Source: Pholiota molesta (taxonomy: Eukaryota > Basidiomycota > Agaricomycetes > Agaricales > Strophariaceae). Taken from it: a stretch of 64,000 bases of DNA. The stretch is from positions 434,001 to 498,000 of the forward strand of contig JACGCK010000020.1 of the NCBI GenBank assembly GCA_014925825.1, in the 5' to 3' direction. Under the pieces are notes generated by a model, which was not told the origin of the DNA, did no database searches, and saw only the letters and a list, made by a program, of their open reading frames with translations. The position numbers and the translations under genes were made by a program. Shown in pieces: positions 42,212 through 52,940 of the stretch (position 1 is the first letter of the stretch; each line of letters begins with the position of its first letter).

Positions 42212-43165
42212 ACATCTATCTAGTCTCCCGTAGGCAGACTCCAGTGGAAAGCGATTGATGATATTCGATCAATCAGTTGATGATAGTCGATCAACTTTCC
42301 ATCTGGAGTCTGCTTGCAAACGCGCCGTGTATACTGGCGTAACAACTTTTCCACGCTATTTACTCCCACGATGTACCATGTGACCAATATACACGACGCG
42401 TCCGCGCGTCTGCCCGCCGCAAACATAACTCCCTGCTCAAATTACGTGCGAGCTGAGACTTCTCATGTCATAATCTCGGAGGACTAAGGCTCTATATACT
42501 CCTTATAAGCTTAATACACACATTCCTTGAATAATTATTCTATGTATTGGAATACTCCTGGTACAGGTGTCTCTGGCTACTGTTCTGCTGCTTTCTCCCC
42601 AATACCTTCCTATCACAGCTCTCAGGCAACATATAAGAACCTCTCAAAGTTTAAACGAAAGGCATAGGGTAAAGAAAATACTCCAGCACCGGCAGATCAC
42701 CGCAAACACGGACAGATGTCACCACTATTAACTATTACTGACAAGGTTGAAAATTTTCATGGCTTTATCAGACATGAACTCAATTGGATATTCAAAAATC
42801 CGCTCTTATATGCTTCCCGCAAGCTTGAAATTTTTTAGACCATGCTCGATGCCCATGACTCTCACCTCAACCAGTGGAAGATTTGGCGTAAATCTATCAT
42901 GGCTATAACCAAAAATTTCTTCGAGAGGAGAATTTCATAACAAAAATTGAGTACCTTCTGGTAGAAATAATTTATATCGAGCTCTGACGGTTGAATCGGC
43001 TATGGTGAAGCAATATAATACGGCGAGGACGCGTAAATACTACATCTGAGGGGTCTCTAATTAACGACGTGTCGAGGGCCGTGAGAGCGAAATGTGATAT
43101 ACACGTGATGTTTTTTGTTACGCCGGTAAACCATGCGCGTTTGGAAGCAGACTAACATCTATCTA
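42212..43165. mobile_element. Candidate inverted-repeat element with 11-bp direct repeats at its ends
   Basis: ACATCTATCTA occurs at 42212-42222 and 43155-43165 in the same orientation and may be a target duplication. Just inside lie inverted segments: GAGTCTGCTTGCAAACGCGC with ACTGGCGTAACAA (42306-42345) against the inverse complement near 43116-43153. The left end also contains a hairpin (42234-42315) built from GCAGACTCCAG and its inverse complement, with GATCAA words in the loop. The interior is AT-rich without coding capacity. Target length would suit a Mutator-like element, but the outer ends are not resolved. Confidence 0.45.
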
Positions 43166-44400
43166 CATACATCTACAAGAGACTAAGGCCGGTAAGCGAT
43201 GACCACGATAGACCATTTGGGTATGTAGAATGTATGAAGAGGTAATTATAAAATGAAAATGATTTAATGAAAGTTGGTGAAAATGGAAGGAGTAAAAGTC
43301 ATCAGTACACCGCCAAATGGCAAACATGTGACTGAAACCTGGATTCGGAAACCTGTCAGGGACATCGTTCCATCTGGGCCGAAAATGTGTAACCCAGCCT
43401 ACAATCTGCCTAATGACACCATGTCTCCAGGATGGTCTGACAATGACATTTTCCCAAAACCTGTGGACAGCTGGGGGCGCAGCTTTGGATCCTGGCATCT
43501 GCTAGCAGCAATTTTTCCATTTTCCTTACTTTTCATTTATTACACACTTCCAAGCAGAGTAGTAATGACTGGATAATAGCAATGATATATATTCAGACTA
43601 TCAATAATACATGAGTAATAGTACCTGCTATATATCTACGGCACATCTACATTAAACAGAATGGACTGGCCCAGGCCAACACATACCCTGCAGAACACAG
43701 CACCTATGGTCTGGTGTGCAAGGCCATCCTTCAAAATCTGCATTTGTGGTTGTGAATCTTTGTCAACTTCAATATTAGATGATAGCATGGCACGGCTTAC
43801 CTTAGCTAGCTCTACTCATATCCCCCATGCTATGTTGTTCCGTAGATTGCCCGCTATAGCCGGAACAATGCCCTTGGAAGTTGGTGTTGAGGTGGTGTCG
43901 GTACAGGCCCTTGAAGCTCTAAAAAAAAACATATAATGGGATAATGTAAGCACAAGATATGAGTGACAGAGGTAAGCCAAATGCACGACGTGAGTGTTGA
44001 GAACTAGAGAGAGCTCTGAGAAGTTAGAACATTGCGAGACCAGTGAGTGACACCGAGAGTGGTGACATGTCGAGCCAGTTCAGGTTTGTCAGACGCATTA
44101 CAGCAGCAGCAGCAGGATAGAAGACAAGCACTGCCTACAAACACAAATAACAGAGACACAGTGGAGAGGCAGAGAATCCAATGACGAGAGTAATGGTTGA
44201 AGGGAGAACGACGGTTTGAATTTTGCTGGTTGAAACTTGGTCACACGTATACTGTCGGAGTTTAAATGACTCGGTTGATTTTGAACAAGTGTAACGCACG
44301 GCCCCTTCGCATTGAGCTCACAATCCATACTTTCCTGCCAATGTAATAATTTCAGAGTACTCTATAACTATATTTTAAGCTATTAAACTCTTCATTTTTT
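43166..44400. other. Unique region before the tandem array
   Basis: A 100-codon plus frame (43274-43576) and its minus shadow match no known family. The rest has only short frames. A CAG trinucleotide run lies at 44100-44114. The DNA becomes AT-rich near the array boundary. Confidence 0.4.
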
Positions 44401-44670
44401 AGCTACACAGGGTGATTTAGTATCTAACGGAAATCACAACCTCAGGATATTCAGAGCTGGGTATGAAACCTGCGAGCAAGCTGCTAAATTGCTGACACGG
44501 CCCTGTATGGCATCAGGCAGCAGAAACCTGCTATTTATGCCGAACACACATTGATCAAATAGCTGTCAAGCGATGTTTGGCTCCAGATGCCATCGAGCTG
44601 TTGTTCATTTGGCGGTGTACTGGGTGCATCAAAACCCTTATGGGGAAAAGCTACCAGACTGTGGTTTGAA

Positions 44671-44757
44671 TTAGTGATGTGTGTGCTGTACACACGAGTA
44701 CCTGGTATGATACCGGGTATGGTACCAGGTAGTAAGTACCTGGTACTACCTGGTATG
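44671..44757. repeat. Palindrome-rich cluster of TACCTGGTA words
   Basis: After TTAGTGATG, the words TACCTGGTA, TACCAGGTA and TACCGGGTA occur five times within 60 bp in both orientations. The opening TAGTGATG equals the terminal 8 bp of the hAT-type MITE at 3146. This may be one end of another hAT-related element; no matching right end was found. Exact copies lie at about 53230-53316 and 61729-61815. Confidence 0.55.
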
Positions 44758-46263
44758 TGTGAAATACCCATCCCAAAGCTGTCCCACACTGCCAGGAGGG
44801 ATGTGGGAACCAAGATTATGATGTGGGAATCAAGATTATCAACTGGTGCAATACATGAATCATGATTGTTGAATCTGCACCCCCTCTGCTCCTTCCGCCC
44901 ACTGTTTGCCTTGTGTATGCAGAAAAAATGGCTTCAATAGATAGACATTAGGCTACCATGATAAATAAATGTCTGCCACCACAGATTGACTGAATATAAA
45001 TATAATGGGAACATATTCTAAATGCAGACTCTTTCTTAGTAATTCCTTACTGTATATGGCTTTCTGTTCACTGCAACTGTCAATGAGTGTTCATTGTAAA
45101 CTGATAGGACACTCTAAATATCAATAAGAATCATTCACATTCGCATGAGACACTTCTCAATCAATGTACTGGCAATCAAGTTGAATTGCTTATTTTAAGT
45201 GAGAGCACAGATAGTGGTGATTGAATGAGCTCCATCCTTTACCATGCCCCCTAAATCTAATACTCAATGCAGCTGGATATGCACTTTATTCTATGATCAT
45301 CCCTGCCAAGCTGATAATTCCCATCTTAGTGGTGACAAGTTGAAAGTCTACTGTATGCAGTGCTTTGACAAAGCTCTGCGAGAACTTAAACATGAAGAAG
45401 ATGCTAGGGTTGCCAGAAGCAAGCAAGAGCAACCCCAGGCAGAGAGCATTCTACAAGAAACCAGTACATCTTATTTATTTACTATATAGATAATGCTACC
45501 AACAATAATTTTTAGTATTTGCAAACAACTCTTTCATCCATCAAGCAGTGCATCAATTGCATGTCCAGACACTTGCTAATCACCTAATCCAATGTGCGCT
45601 TCAACCTCAGAGTGTCATTCAAAGGGCTGTAGAATACAAAGTGAACTTTAAGGGAAAAGGACCAGCAGTAGCATCTCCCTCAAGAAGAGATAGATTTCCT
45701 AAACATTCAGAAGCTGGTAATTAATATAATTTCTGAATCCAGCTCACCTTCATATTTTGCTCAAATTCTTCCATATAGATTTATCTAATATGCCTGTGGA
45801 TTTAAACATCGACCATTTACTTCAATCACATTGCTATTATCCATACAATTTATCTAGTATAACAGCTGGATCAAATTTTGCTTTGGGTTCAAGATCCCAA
45901 GTTGGAACTAGGCTGCCTTTTGTATATGCAGACAGCCTTGGTTCTTCTGATTCTATATCTGCAGCTGGCAGACTATTGACCTGGCCTTCTCCCACACCTT
46001 CTTTGCACCCACCATTCAGAGTGGCTCTGTCACAGGTTCGGCTCCTCTAAGGCACCATGCTTCTTCTCCTGCCATTCCCATGTCTATATCAAATATACTG
46101 AGCACAAGACCTCTGATTTCTTGGACTCCAGAGCACAGAAAGCTTTTTGAAAAGAAAATTGTATAATGTGCATGACAGCATCGGCTGGATTTCCTTTGGG
46201 TTGGATGGAAAATCCGGAATGGAAATTGTTTTGCAATGAATTTATCCCAGGTGCACACACCAT

Positions 46264-48578
46264 TAGTGTTTGCAGGTCCAGTTACAAGACTGGAAAAAGA
46301 CCAGAAAAAAAAACAGACCATAGCCACAGTGGACCAAAAATAGAATGGACTGATTGCTGCAACCACAGTCCGGTCCACAGTCTTTCCTAATTCTCCAAAT
46401 CAAAAGACCAATAAAAACCAGTTAGGACTGGTTGCAACTGGTCTTTCCATGAGGTTTTTTGTAGTGTAGTAGAGCATTAATAATCCTTTTGAACAATGCC
46501 AAAACCATATTTTTATGCATAAGAATTGACAAAGATATTAATAGTTTATGATCAACTGAGTATTTTGGGTGCTTATACGCTTTTGTGTGCGTTTCAGCCA
46601 ATAAGTGTTCGTACCTTTTGCAAACTTGTAAATATATGAAGAAGATATACATCTACCAAATGCATTTTAGACCTAAGCAATTGAGCAGTATTTGACTGAG
46701 TTATAATTAAATTGATGATCACTACATCACCAGACTACTAACAAGATGCTTTTGCCAGTGTTTCATTCATTAAGTAAGCTAGCCTTTTGCAAACCAAGGT
46801 CAAGGTAGAACATCTAAATAACTATTTAATGAGCTCTTACACATAATCACAGGATGCACTACCAAATAAAGGCGTGTCTTTTATTTGGTATTTATGTTGT
46901 AATTCATTTACATCTGAGACCAGATATTGTACAGTAATTTACCTATGAAATATTTGTTATGAGTCAATAAATAAAAAGGCCTGATGTCTTTGGTACATAT
47001 GCGATAAGATATTTGAAGTATATCAAGCACATGAACTTTGTAGATTTATCTGGTACAGTTATTGTCACATGCATCACAATAACATATAGAATATATGCAC
47101 GGGATATTTTTGGTACATACTATTTAGACCTTGACATATGCATGAACTATGAATACATTAGCCATGTTTATTTGGAGCCAAATTGTAAGCTATAGGGACA
47201 GTTAATAGGCAGATTATTTGAAGTACATGTCAATTTAAAGTTCCCAAATTTCGGCAATCCTGCACAATTTCTGAAATTGCTATGTGCAAATTTGAGCAAT
47301 CTCACACAAATTCTGAAATTGCCGTATGTGCAATTTCCAAGTGCGCAAATTTGCGCAATCTCACGCAAATTTTTGCATGCAAATTCGTGCAATCCTGTGC
47401 AAGCCACAAATTCAAGATTTGCACACCTATTCCAAATTTGCACACTCGAAAATTGCACACACAGCAATTTCAGAAATTGCATGGGATTGTGCAAATTTGC
47501 ACACTTGGAAATAATTTGCTACATGCAAATTCTGAAATTGCCATATGCACGATTTGTGCAAATTCACGCAATCCTGCACAAACCGCAATTTCAAGATTTG
47601 TGCATCTATCCCAAATTTGCACACTCAAAAATTGTGTGCACAGCAATTTCAAAATTTGCGCAGGATTGCGCAAATTTGTGCGCTTGGAAATTGTGCATAT
47701 GGCAATTTCAGAATTTGCGTGAGATTGTGCAAATTTGCACACAATTGCGGATATGGCAATTTCAGAACTTCTGTGACATTGCACAAATTTGCACACTAGG
47801 GAATTGTGCAAGATTGTCCAATTTTGTGCATAGCAATTTCAGATATTGCGCAGGATTGCTGAAATTTGCACACTTTAAATTGACATGTACTTCAAATAAG
47901 CTACCTAATAACTGTCCCTATAGCTTACAATTTGGCTTCAAATAAATGTGGCTAATTTATCCATAGTTCATGCATATGTCAAGGTCTAAATATGTACCAA
48001 AAATATCATGTGCATATATTCTATATGTTGTTGTGATGCATGTGACAATAACCATACCAGATAAATTTACAAAGTTCATATGCTTGATATATTTCAAATA
48101 TCTTATTGCATATGCACCAAATATATCAGGCCTTTTTATTTATTGACTCATAACAAATATCTCATTGATAAATTACTGCACAATATCTGGTCTTAGATGT
48201 AAATAAATTACCACATAAATACCAAATAAAAAACACACCTTTATTTAGTAGCGTGTCCTGTGAATATTTGGCTAGGAAATCATTGAGATATGGGCAAATG
48301 TGCTCAAGTAGTCCAATTTCTACTATATAAATGGTTTCTATAGGTAAAATCCAGACTAAAATGCTGGTTCAGACCGGTCTACAACCAGTTCTCAACCAGT
48401 CTTAGCTAGGACTGGTTGAGACTGGTTTTTGTCAGTTGCTGAACCAAGACCAACATAAACCAGTCTATGTTGGTCTTCATCAGTTTTTTGCAGTCTTGAG
48501 ACTGCCCTAGACTAGTCTTGGTCTTGGTCTTGCCAAATATGGGCAAAAGACCAGACCAGACTGGACCTGCAAACACTA
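46264..48578. mobile_element. Non-autonomous hAT-like element inside the transposase gene
   Basis: Ends are TAGTGTTTGCAGGTCCAGT and its exact inverse complement. The terminal pentamer fits the hAT consensus. Flanks CACACCAT and TGCATTAT differ at four of eight positions, all transitions, so they may be a decayed 8-bp target duplication. Both arms carry many GACTGGTC/ACCAGTC words. Inside are about 170-bp core repeats and a second, long-inverted-repeat element (46848-48262). Removing the insertion brings GAHT next to SCKVLT of the transposase, as expected for an insertion into that gene. Confidence 0.75.
46848..48262. mobile_element. Long-terminal-inverted-repeat element, CACTA-like, 1,415 bp
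   Basis: Ends CACAGGATGCACTACC and GGTAGCGTG-like inverse (GTAGCGTGTCCTGTG) begin imperfect inverted repeats of about 380 bp. AAT flanks both sides (46845-46847, 48263-48265). The related element at 51274 has the uninterrupted site ATAATATTCGG (on the opposite strand), which fixes the boundaries and the 3-bp duplication. A 3-bp duplication with CAC-type ends suits the CACTA/EnSpm group. The centre (47230-47860) is packed with GCAAATTTGCACA and AATTTCAGAATTTGC words in both orientations. Open frames there are translations of these words, not genes. Confidence 0.8.
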
Positions 48579-49549
48579 TGCATTATTGATCTCATGCAAG
48601 GTTCTCACTAACCAGATTCTAACAAGTGTTGTGGATAACTTTCGAATCAAAGTAAAGAAAGAGTTGAAGTGACAAGAGGCTACACTGCAAAGCAACAGTT
48701 GGAGTGGTGTCAATAATCATCATCTTATTGCATTTATGATTATTGTGAATAAAAAGGTGTCTTTCATATTTGATCTACTATCCATTGTCCGATAACAAAT
48801 CTTTATTCAATTATATACTAGGTGCAAACTGTCAAGGTTTGCAACACAACCAAGGAGCATAAAAAGGCCGAGCTATACCTTGAAGATATTGAAGAAGTAT
48901 ATAGGAAATTATTGGATGAGTGAAAGGTCATTGTTGTGGGCCTTGTTACAGATGCTTCAGGAGAGGCCAGGAAAGCTCACTGGCTTTTTGCTAATAGATA
49001 TCCTCCAGTGGTCATCACTGACTGTTATGCACACCAAGTAAGGCTATTTTATTTCTGGGCTACTTGTTCTACTAATATTATATCTTATCTAGATAAATCT
49101 AATCATTGGTGACTACTTTTGCTCCAAATCAGATTCACTTCAGTACACCGAGTCAGCTTCACAGCTTATTTCCTGGCTGTGAAGTAAATCAAGAATCCTC
49201 ATGCATCTTCCTCTTGCTGTCCTGTGGGCAGTTATCACATGATGGATAGCTCACTATACATCATATCAACATCTCCTGCTGCTTTATCCATATCTTAAAA
49301 GCCTTGCCTTGAATGATCTTTTGTTATCTGAAGAAGACAAGGTTTTTATCTCTGGTGATGCAGCCGCGAAGCATAAAGGACATGAAATGCTCAATATTAT
49401 CAACAACACTTCTTTTTGGCATAGTATAGCCTTGTATGTTTCTTTTCTTCACTAAGTTACTATGCTAACTGATTTACAGAGTTGCTTGTTTTCTGGAATC
49501 ACTAGCTGTTGCCACAAATGTTGTTCAGAGTGCATTTTGCCAACTCGAT

Positions 49550-50890
49550 CTGTGGGTACCTGTGACCTGACATGTGGGAACACTTGCAAAAAACCTAACC
49601 CACAGATCCGGATCACCTGTTCCCATAGGTCCATGTGAGTCCAGGTTTGGAATTCTGTAATGACAGGTATCTGTGGCTGACCTGTGGCCTACATCACCTC
49701 AGGTTGTAAAAATTTGTAGCATAATATATCTTCAAAAGTCCTTTTTAACAGTACCAAAATCATAATTTTAGCTCATGAATTGACAGACTTGTTCATAGTT
49801 TCAATTCACTAAGTACTGTAGTATTTCAGTTGATTCAGCCAGGGGTGTGACCTGTGACCAGTTGGACACAATTTTGAAAGTGGCCAACTTTGTGGTGACC
49901 TGGGACTGGCCGAAAATTCAGCCAAAAGCTCAAATGAGGCAAAAAAAACTTGGTTTACCAGCACCCGCAGGGCAAATTTTTTTGGAGGTCTTTCAGCCAC
50001 TTTTTTGCAGTGGCCAGAATTACTGTGACATGGGACAACCAACCAAATTGCGGCCAGGCCAAGAGGCCTGTGACCTGTGATGGCCAAATCAACCAAAATA
50101 CTATAGTATTTTGGGCACTTAAAACACTTTTGCTCGTGTTTCAGCCATTAAGTGCCCGTACCCTTCGCAAATTTTACCATAGATAAAAGTTGTATATATC
50201 TATAGGTCACTTTTAAGACCTTGCTAATTAAATAATATCTGACTGAATTATAATCAAATTAATGTTTCTACTCTTTTTGAAGACTGACAAGACGCTTTTG
50301 CCCACATTTCAGTAGTTAAGTGCCCTCACCTTTCGCAAAATTCATCATAGGTAAAGGTACTATATATCTACACAACACAGCTTAAATCTTGTTAATCAAA
50401 TAATATTTGACTTAGTTATAAGCAAATCAATGTGTGTTGCTGTTCTTGCCTACTAACAAGTCGGTTTTGTTAATGTTTCATTCGCTACATAAGCTAGCCT
50501 TTTGCAAGCTTAGGTCCAAATAAATCTTTAAAATACCTACGGGTTAAGTTTTAATCATATTTTTCCATGGAGAACTCAGTGAGATATAACCAAATTTGTT
50601 GAACTAGTGATATTGAGATTGATAATCATAAACTAGTATTTACATTAGATGTGTCACATATAAATTGTATATATCAGTGACAGGTAATCACAGGTAAACC
50701 TGTGAGTACCTGCATTGACCTGTCTACATGCAGGTACCTGCCAAACTCATGAAAACCTGTAGGTCTTGACCTGTGAGTCCAGGTGAACCATGGGAACAAA
50801 CCCATACAGATCCAGGTATAAATTTTTGAGTAAGAAATACCCATGGGTATGGGTCCAGGTGATCCATGGGTTGACTCATGTCCAGCCTTA
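49550..50890. mobile_element. Non-autonomous element with ACCTGTG/CAGGT arrays
   Basis: Interrupts the transposase relic after CQLD. Both ends carry many ACCTGTG, CACAGGT and CCATGGGT words in opposite orientation. The interior has three copies of a roughly 167-bp core, starting near 50127, 50294 and 50462 (each with TTTTGC, TTTCA, and CCTTTCGCAAA or similar, then TATATCTA). The core is also present in the elements at 46264 and 51274. Exact ends and target duplication were not resolved. Confidence 0.55.
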
Positions 50891-51273
50891 TGTGGGTGTG
50901 ATGGTGATAGGCACTGAAGCAAATGGGGCAGCAGTGCCCACAAGAGATGATGAAGGGATTGGGGAATGGGACAATGAAGGAAAGACCCAGGTAGCAGGAA
51001 ATCCACCTGGTATGTCACTGCCGCCTTCTCTTCATCCCCCTCTGACCACTTCCCACCCCAACCCACTCACAGCACACCACTGGTGACAGGTTTTCCACCC
51101 AAGCCCCAGCATTCCAATGCAGGCAATGACCATTACCAGCCCACTACCACCCTCACTCGCACATGGCCATGACAAGCAGGGCACACTTGTTGAGGCTGGT
51201 GCCCTTGTCCACTTCCAGTTGGACAAGGGCACAATGGGTATGTTTCTTTTTCTTGCCATGTGTGCCACCTCTC
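50891..51273 (+). other. Short open stretch between nested elements
   Basis: About 380 bp with a readable plus frame (VGVMVIGTEANGAAVPTRDDEGIGEWDNEG). It could be the remains of the transposase C-terminus that lie beyond the insertion at 49550, but no family motif confirms this. Confidence 0.3.
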
Positions 51274-52147
51274 TAGTGTTTGCAGGTCTGGTCTGGTCTG
51301 GTCTTTTGCCCATATTTGGCATAACAAAGACCAAAACTGGTCCAGGGCAGTCTCAAGACTGCAAAAGACCAACAAAGACTGACATAGACTGGTTTACATC
51401 GGTCTTGGGCAGTCCAGCAACCAAAAAAACTGGTCTCAACCAGTCCTAGTAAAGACTGGTTGAGAACTGGTTGTAGATCAGTCTGGACCAGCATTTTAGG
51501 CTGGATTTTACCTGTAGAAACCATTTAAATAGTAGAAATTAGACTACTTGAGCGCATTTGCTTATATCTCAATGAGTTCTTAACCGAATATTATGTAAAA
51601 ATGCTCATTAAATAGGTATCTTAATTTTCTACCTTGGCCCCTGGTTTGCAAAAGGTAGCTTACTTAAGGAAGGAAACATTGGCAAAAGTGTCTTGTAGTA
51701 GTCTGGTAAGGTACAGATTATCAATTTTATTATAGCTCAGTCAAATATTGTTTGATTACTTAGGTCTAAAATGAATTTGGTAGATAAACATGCCCTCCAT
51801 GTATGTGCAAGTTTGCAAAGGGTATTGGCAATCAATGGTGGAAACACAGGCAAAAGCGTTTATAAGCACCCAAAATACTCAGTTGATCATAAACTATTAG
51901 TATCTTCATCAATTCTTATGCTAAAAATATGATTTTAACATTGTTTGAAATGGTTGTTAATGGTCTACTACACTACAAAAAATTTCGCAGGAAGACTGCT
52001 TGAAACCGGTCCTAACCAGTTTTTATTGGTCTTTTGATTTGGAGAATCAGGAAAGAGTGTGGACTGGACCACAGTTGTGGTCTTGATCAGTCTGTTCTAT
52101 TTTCGGTCCACTGTGGTTATGGTCCAGTCTTTTTCCGGTCCTTTTTA
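51274..52147. mobile_element. Second copy of the hAT-like element family, inverted, without the CACTA-like insert
   Basis: Begins TAGTGTTTGCAGGTCTGG and matches, in reverse orientation, the element at 46264-48578 on both sides of the inserted 1.4-kb element. It supplies the empty site near 51580-51600. Its right end stops before the expected CAAACACTA and runs into a GCGGGT-rich sequence, so it is truncated or hit by another insertion. Confidence 0.7.
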
Positions 52148-52330
52148 AGGCTGAGCATGGGTGCGGGTCCACAAAGGTAACCCGCAGGTATACCCGTGGG
52201 AATACCTGCGGGTCCAGTGATCCGCGGATCCGGGTCACCCGTGACCATGGGTCGGCGCAGATCCAGGTATGACTTTCGGCGTTGGCAGGTTTACCTGCGG
52301 GTACCTTCGGGTCGATCCATAAGTTGGAGC
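52148..52330. repeat. Array of ACCCGCGG/ACCTGCGGGT words
   Basis: Dense CGGGT/ACCCG words in both orientations, including GATCCGCGGATC. This resembles the subterminal arrays of the neighbouring elements with a different word, so it may be one arm of a further element. Confidence 0.5.
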
Positions 52331-52599
52331 TCCGCTTCAATCGACTCAACCAACATCCAACGGGGAGATTTCTCGTACCCTGCTCACCACCCGCGCTCAT
52401 CGCCCATGCTCATCAGCCACGCTCACCGCGCCCACCGCACTCCCGCGCACCAATGACAAAGGAAGGGGAGGAGAGAGCAAGGGGAGACCCGGGAGCGGGA
52501 GACCCACAAGGTACGCCCCCCTACGCATTCCGCCCTCGCTCGCCGCTGACCACGACCGCTCCCCACAGCCTCCATGCACGCCAACGAGGCGCTACGGCC

Positions 52600-52940
52600 A
52601 GGCCCCCGCTCGATACGCGCCCGCCCGCGACATCGTGTCATGTCACCCGCCCGCGACGTTGTGCCACATCACCCGCCCGCGACATCGTGCCGCGGCGCTC
52701 GCACACGACGACAACGGCCCCGCACTGCCTGCCACGTCGTCCCGCGGCGCACGACACCATGACGACCAAAGCCCCGCCCCTCCCGCGACATCGTGCTGCG
52801 GCGCACGCGCACGATGACAACGGCCACCCGACACCCGCCATGTCGTCCCGTCCCGCCCCCCGCTCGCTGTGCACCTGGCGTGCCACGTCACCCACCCGCG
52901 ACATTATGCCGTGGCGCCCGCACACGATGACATACTGCCC
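52600..52940. repeat. GC-rich degenerate minisatellite at the end of the unit
   Basis: CACCCGCCCGCGACATCGTG-like units and CACGATGACAACGGCC-like units alternate with variation up to the unit junction. The GC content contrasts sharply with the AT-rich start of the next unit. Long frames here are compositional. Confidence 0.6.

Larger units (their letters stand above)
45244..49549 (+). pseudogene. hAT transposase relic, copy 1, interrupted by nested elements
   Basis: Pieces of one protein can be read in order. MPPKSNTQCSWICTLF with Cys/His pairs (45244-45489) is a zinc-binding start. ISWTPEHRKLFEKKIV and ASAGFPLGWMENPEWKLF follow before 46263. After the insertion 46264-48578 come KVLTNQILTSVVDNF, SNSWSGVNNHHLIAF, VTDASGEARKAHWLFANRYP, DCYAHQ, NLIIGDYF, HLPLAVLWAVIT, AHYTSYQHLL and NTSFWHSIAL, ending at LAVATNVVQSAFCQLD. 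These are catalytic-region blocks of basidiomycete hAT transposases. The gene has frameshifts and stops, including TGA after WAVIT where the family has Arg, and a one-base loss near 46021 relative to the other copies. The dimerisation domain is not recognisable; the frame is cut by another element at 49550. Confidence 0.75.

Noticed and set aside
47277..47945. 222-codon open frame rich in FAHLEICANL-like repeats, with similar frames on both strands and in unit 2
   Set aside because: It is the translation of GCAAATTTGCACA-type word arrays inside the long-inverted-repeat element; all frames on both strands look alike and no domain is present.
46848..48262. Regularly spaced short words that could suggest a CRISPR-like or satellite array
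   Set aside because: Words occur in both orientations with irregular spacing inside a transposon-like element in a eukaryotic genome; there are no repeat-spacer units.
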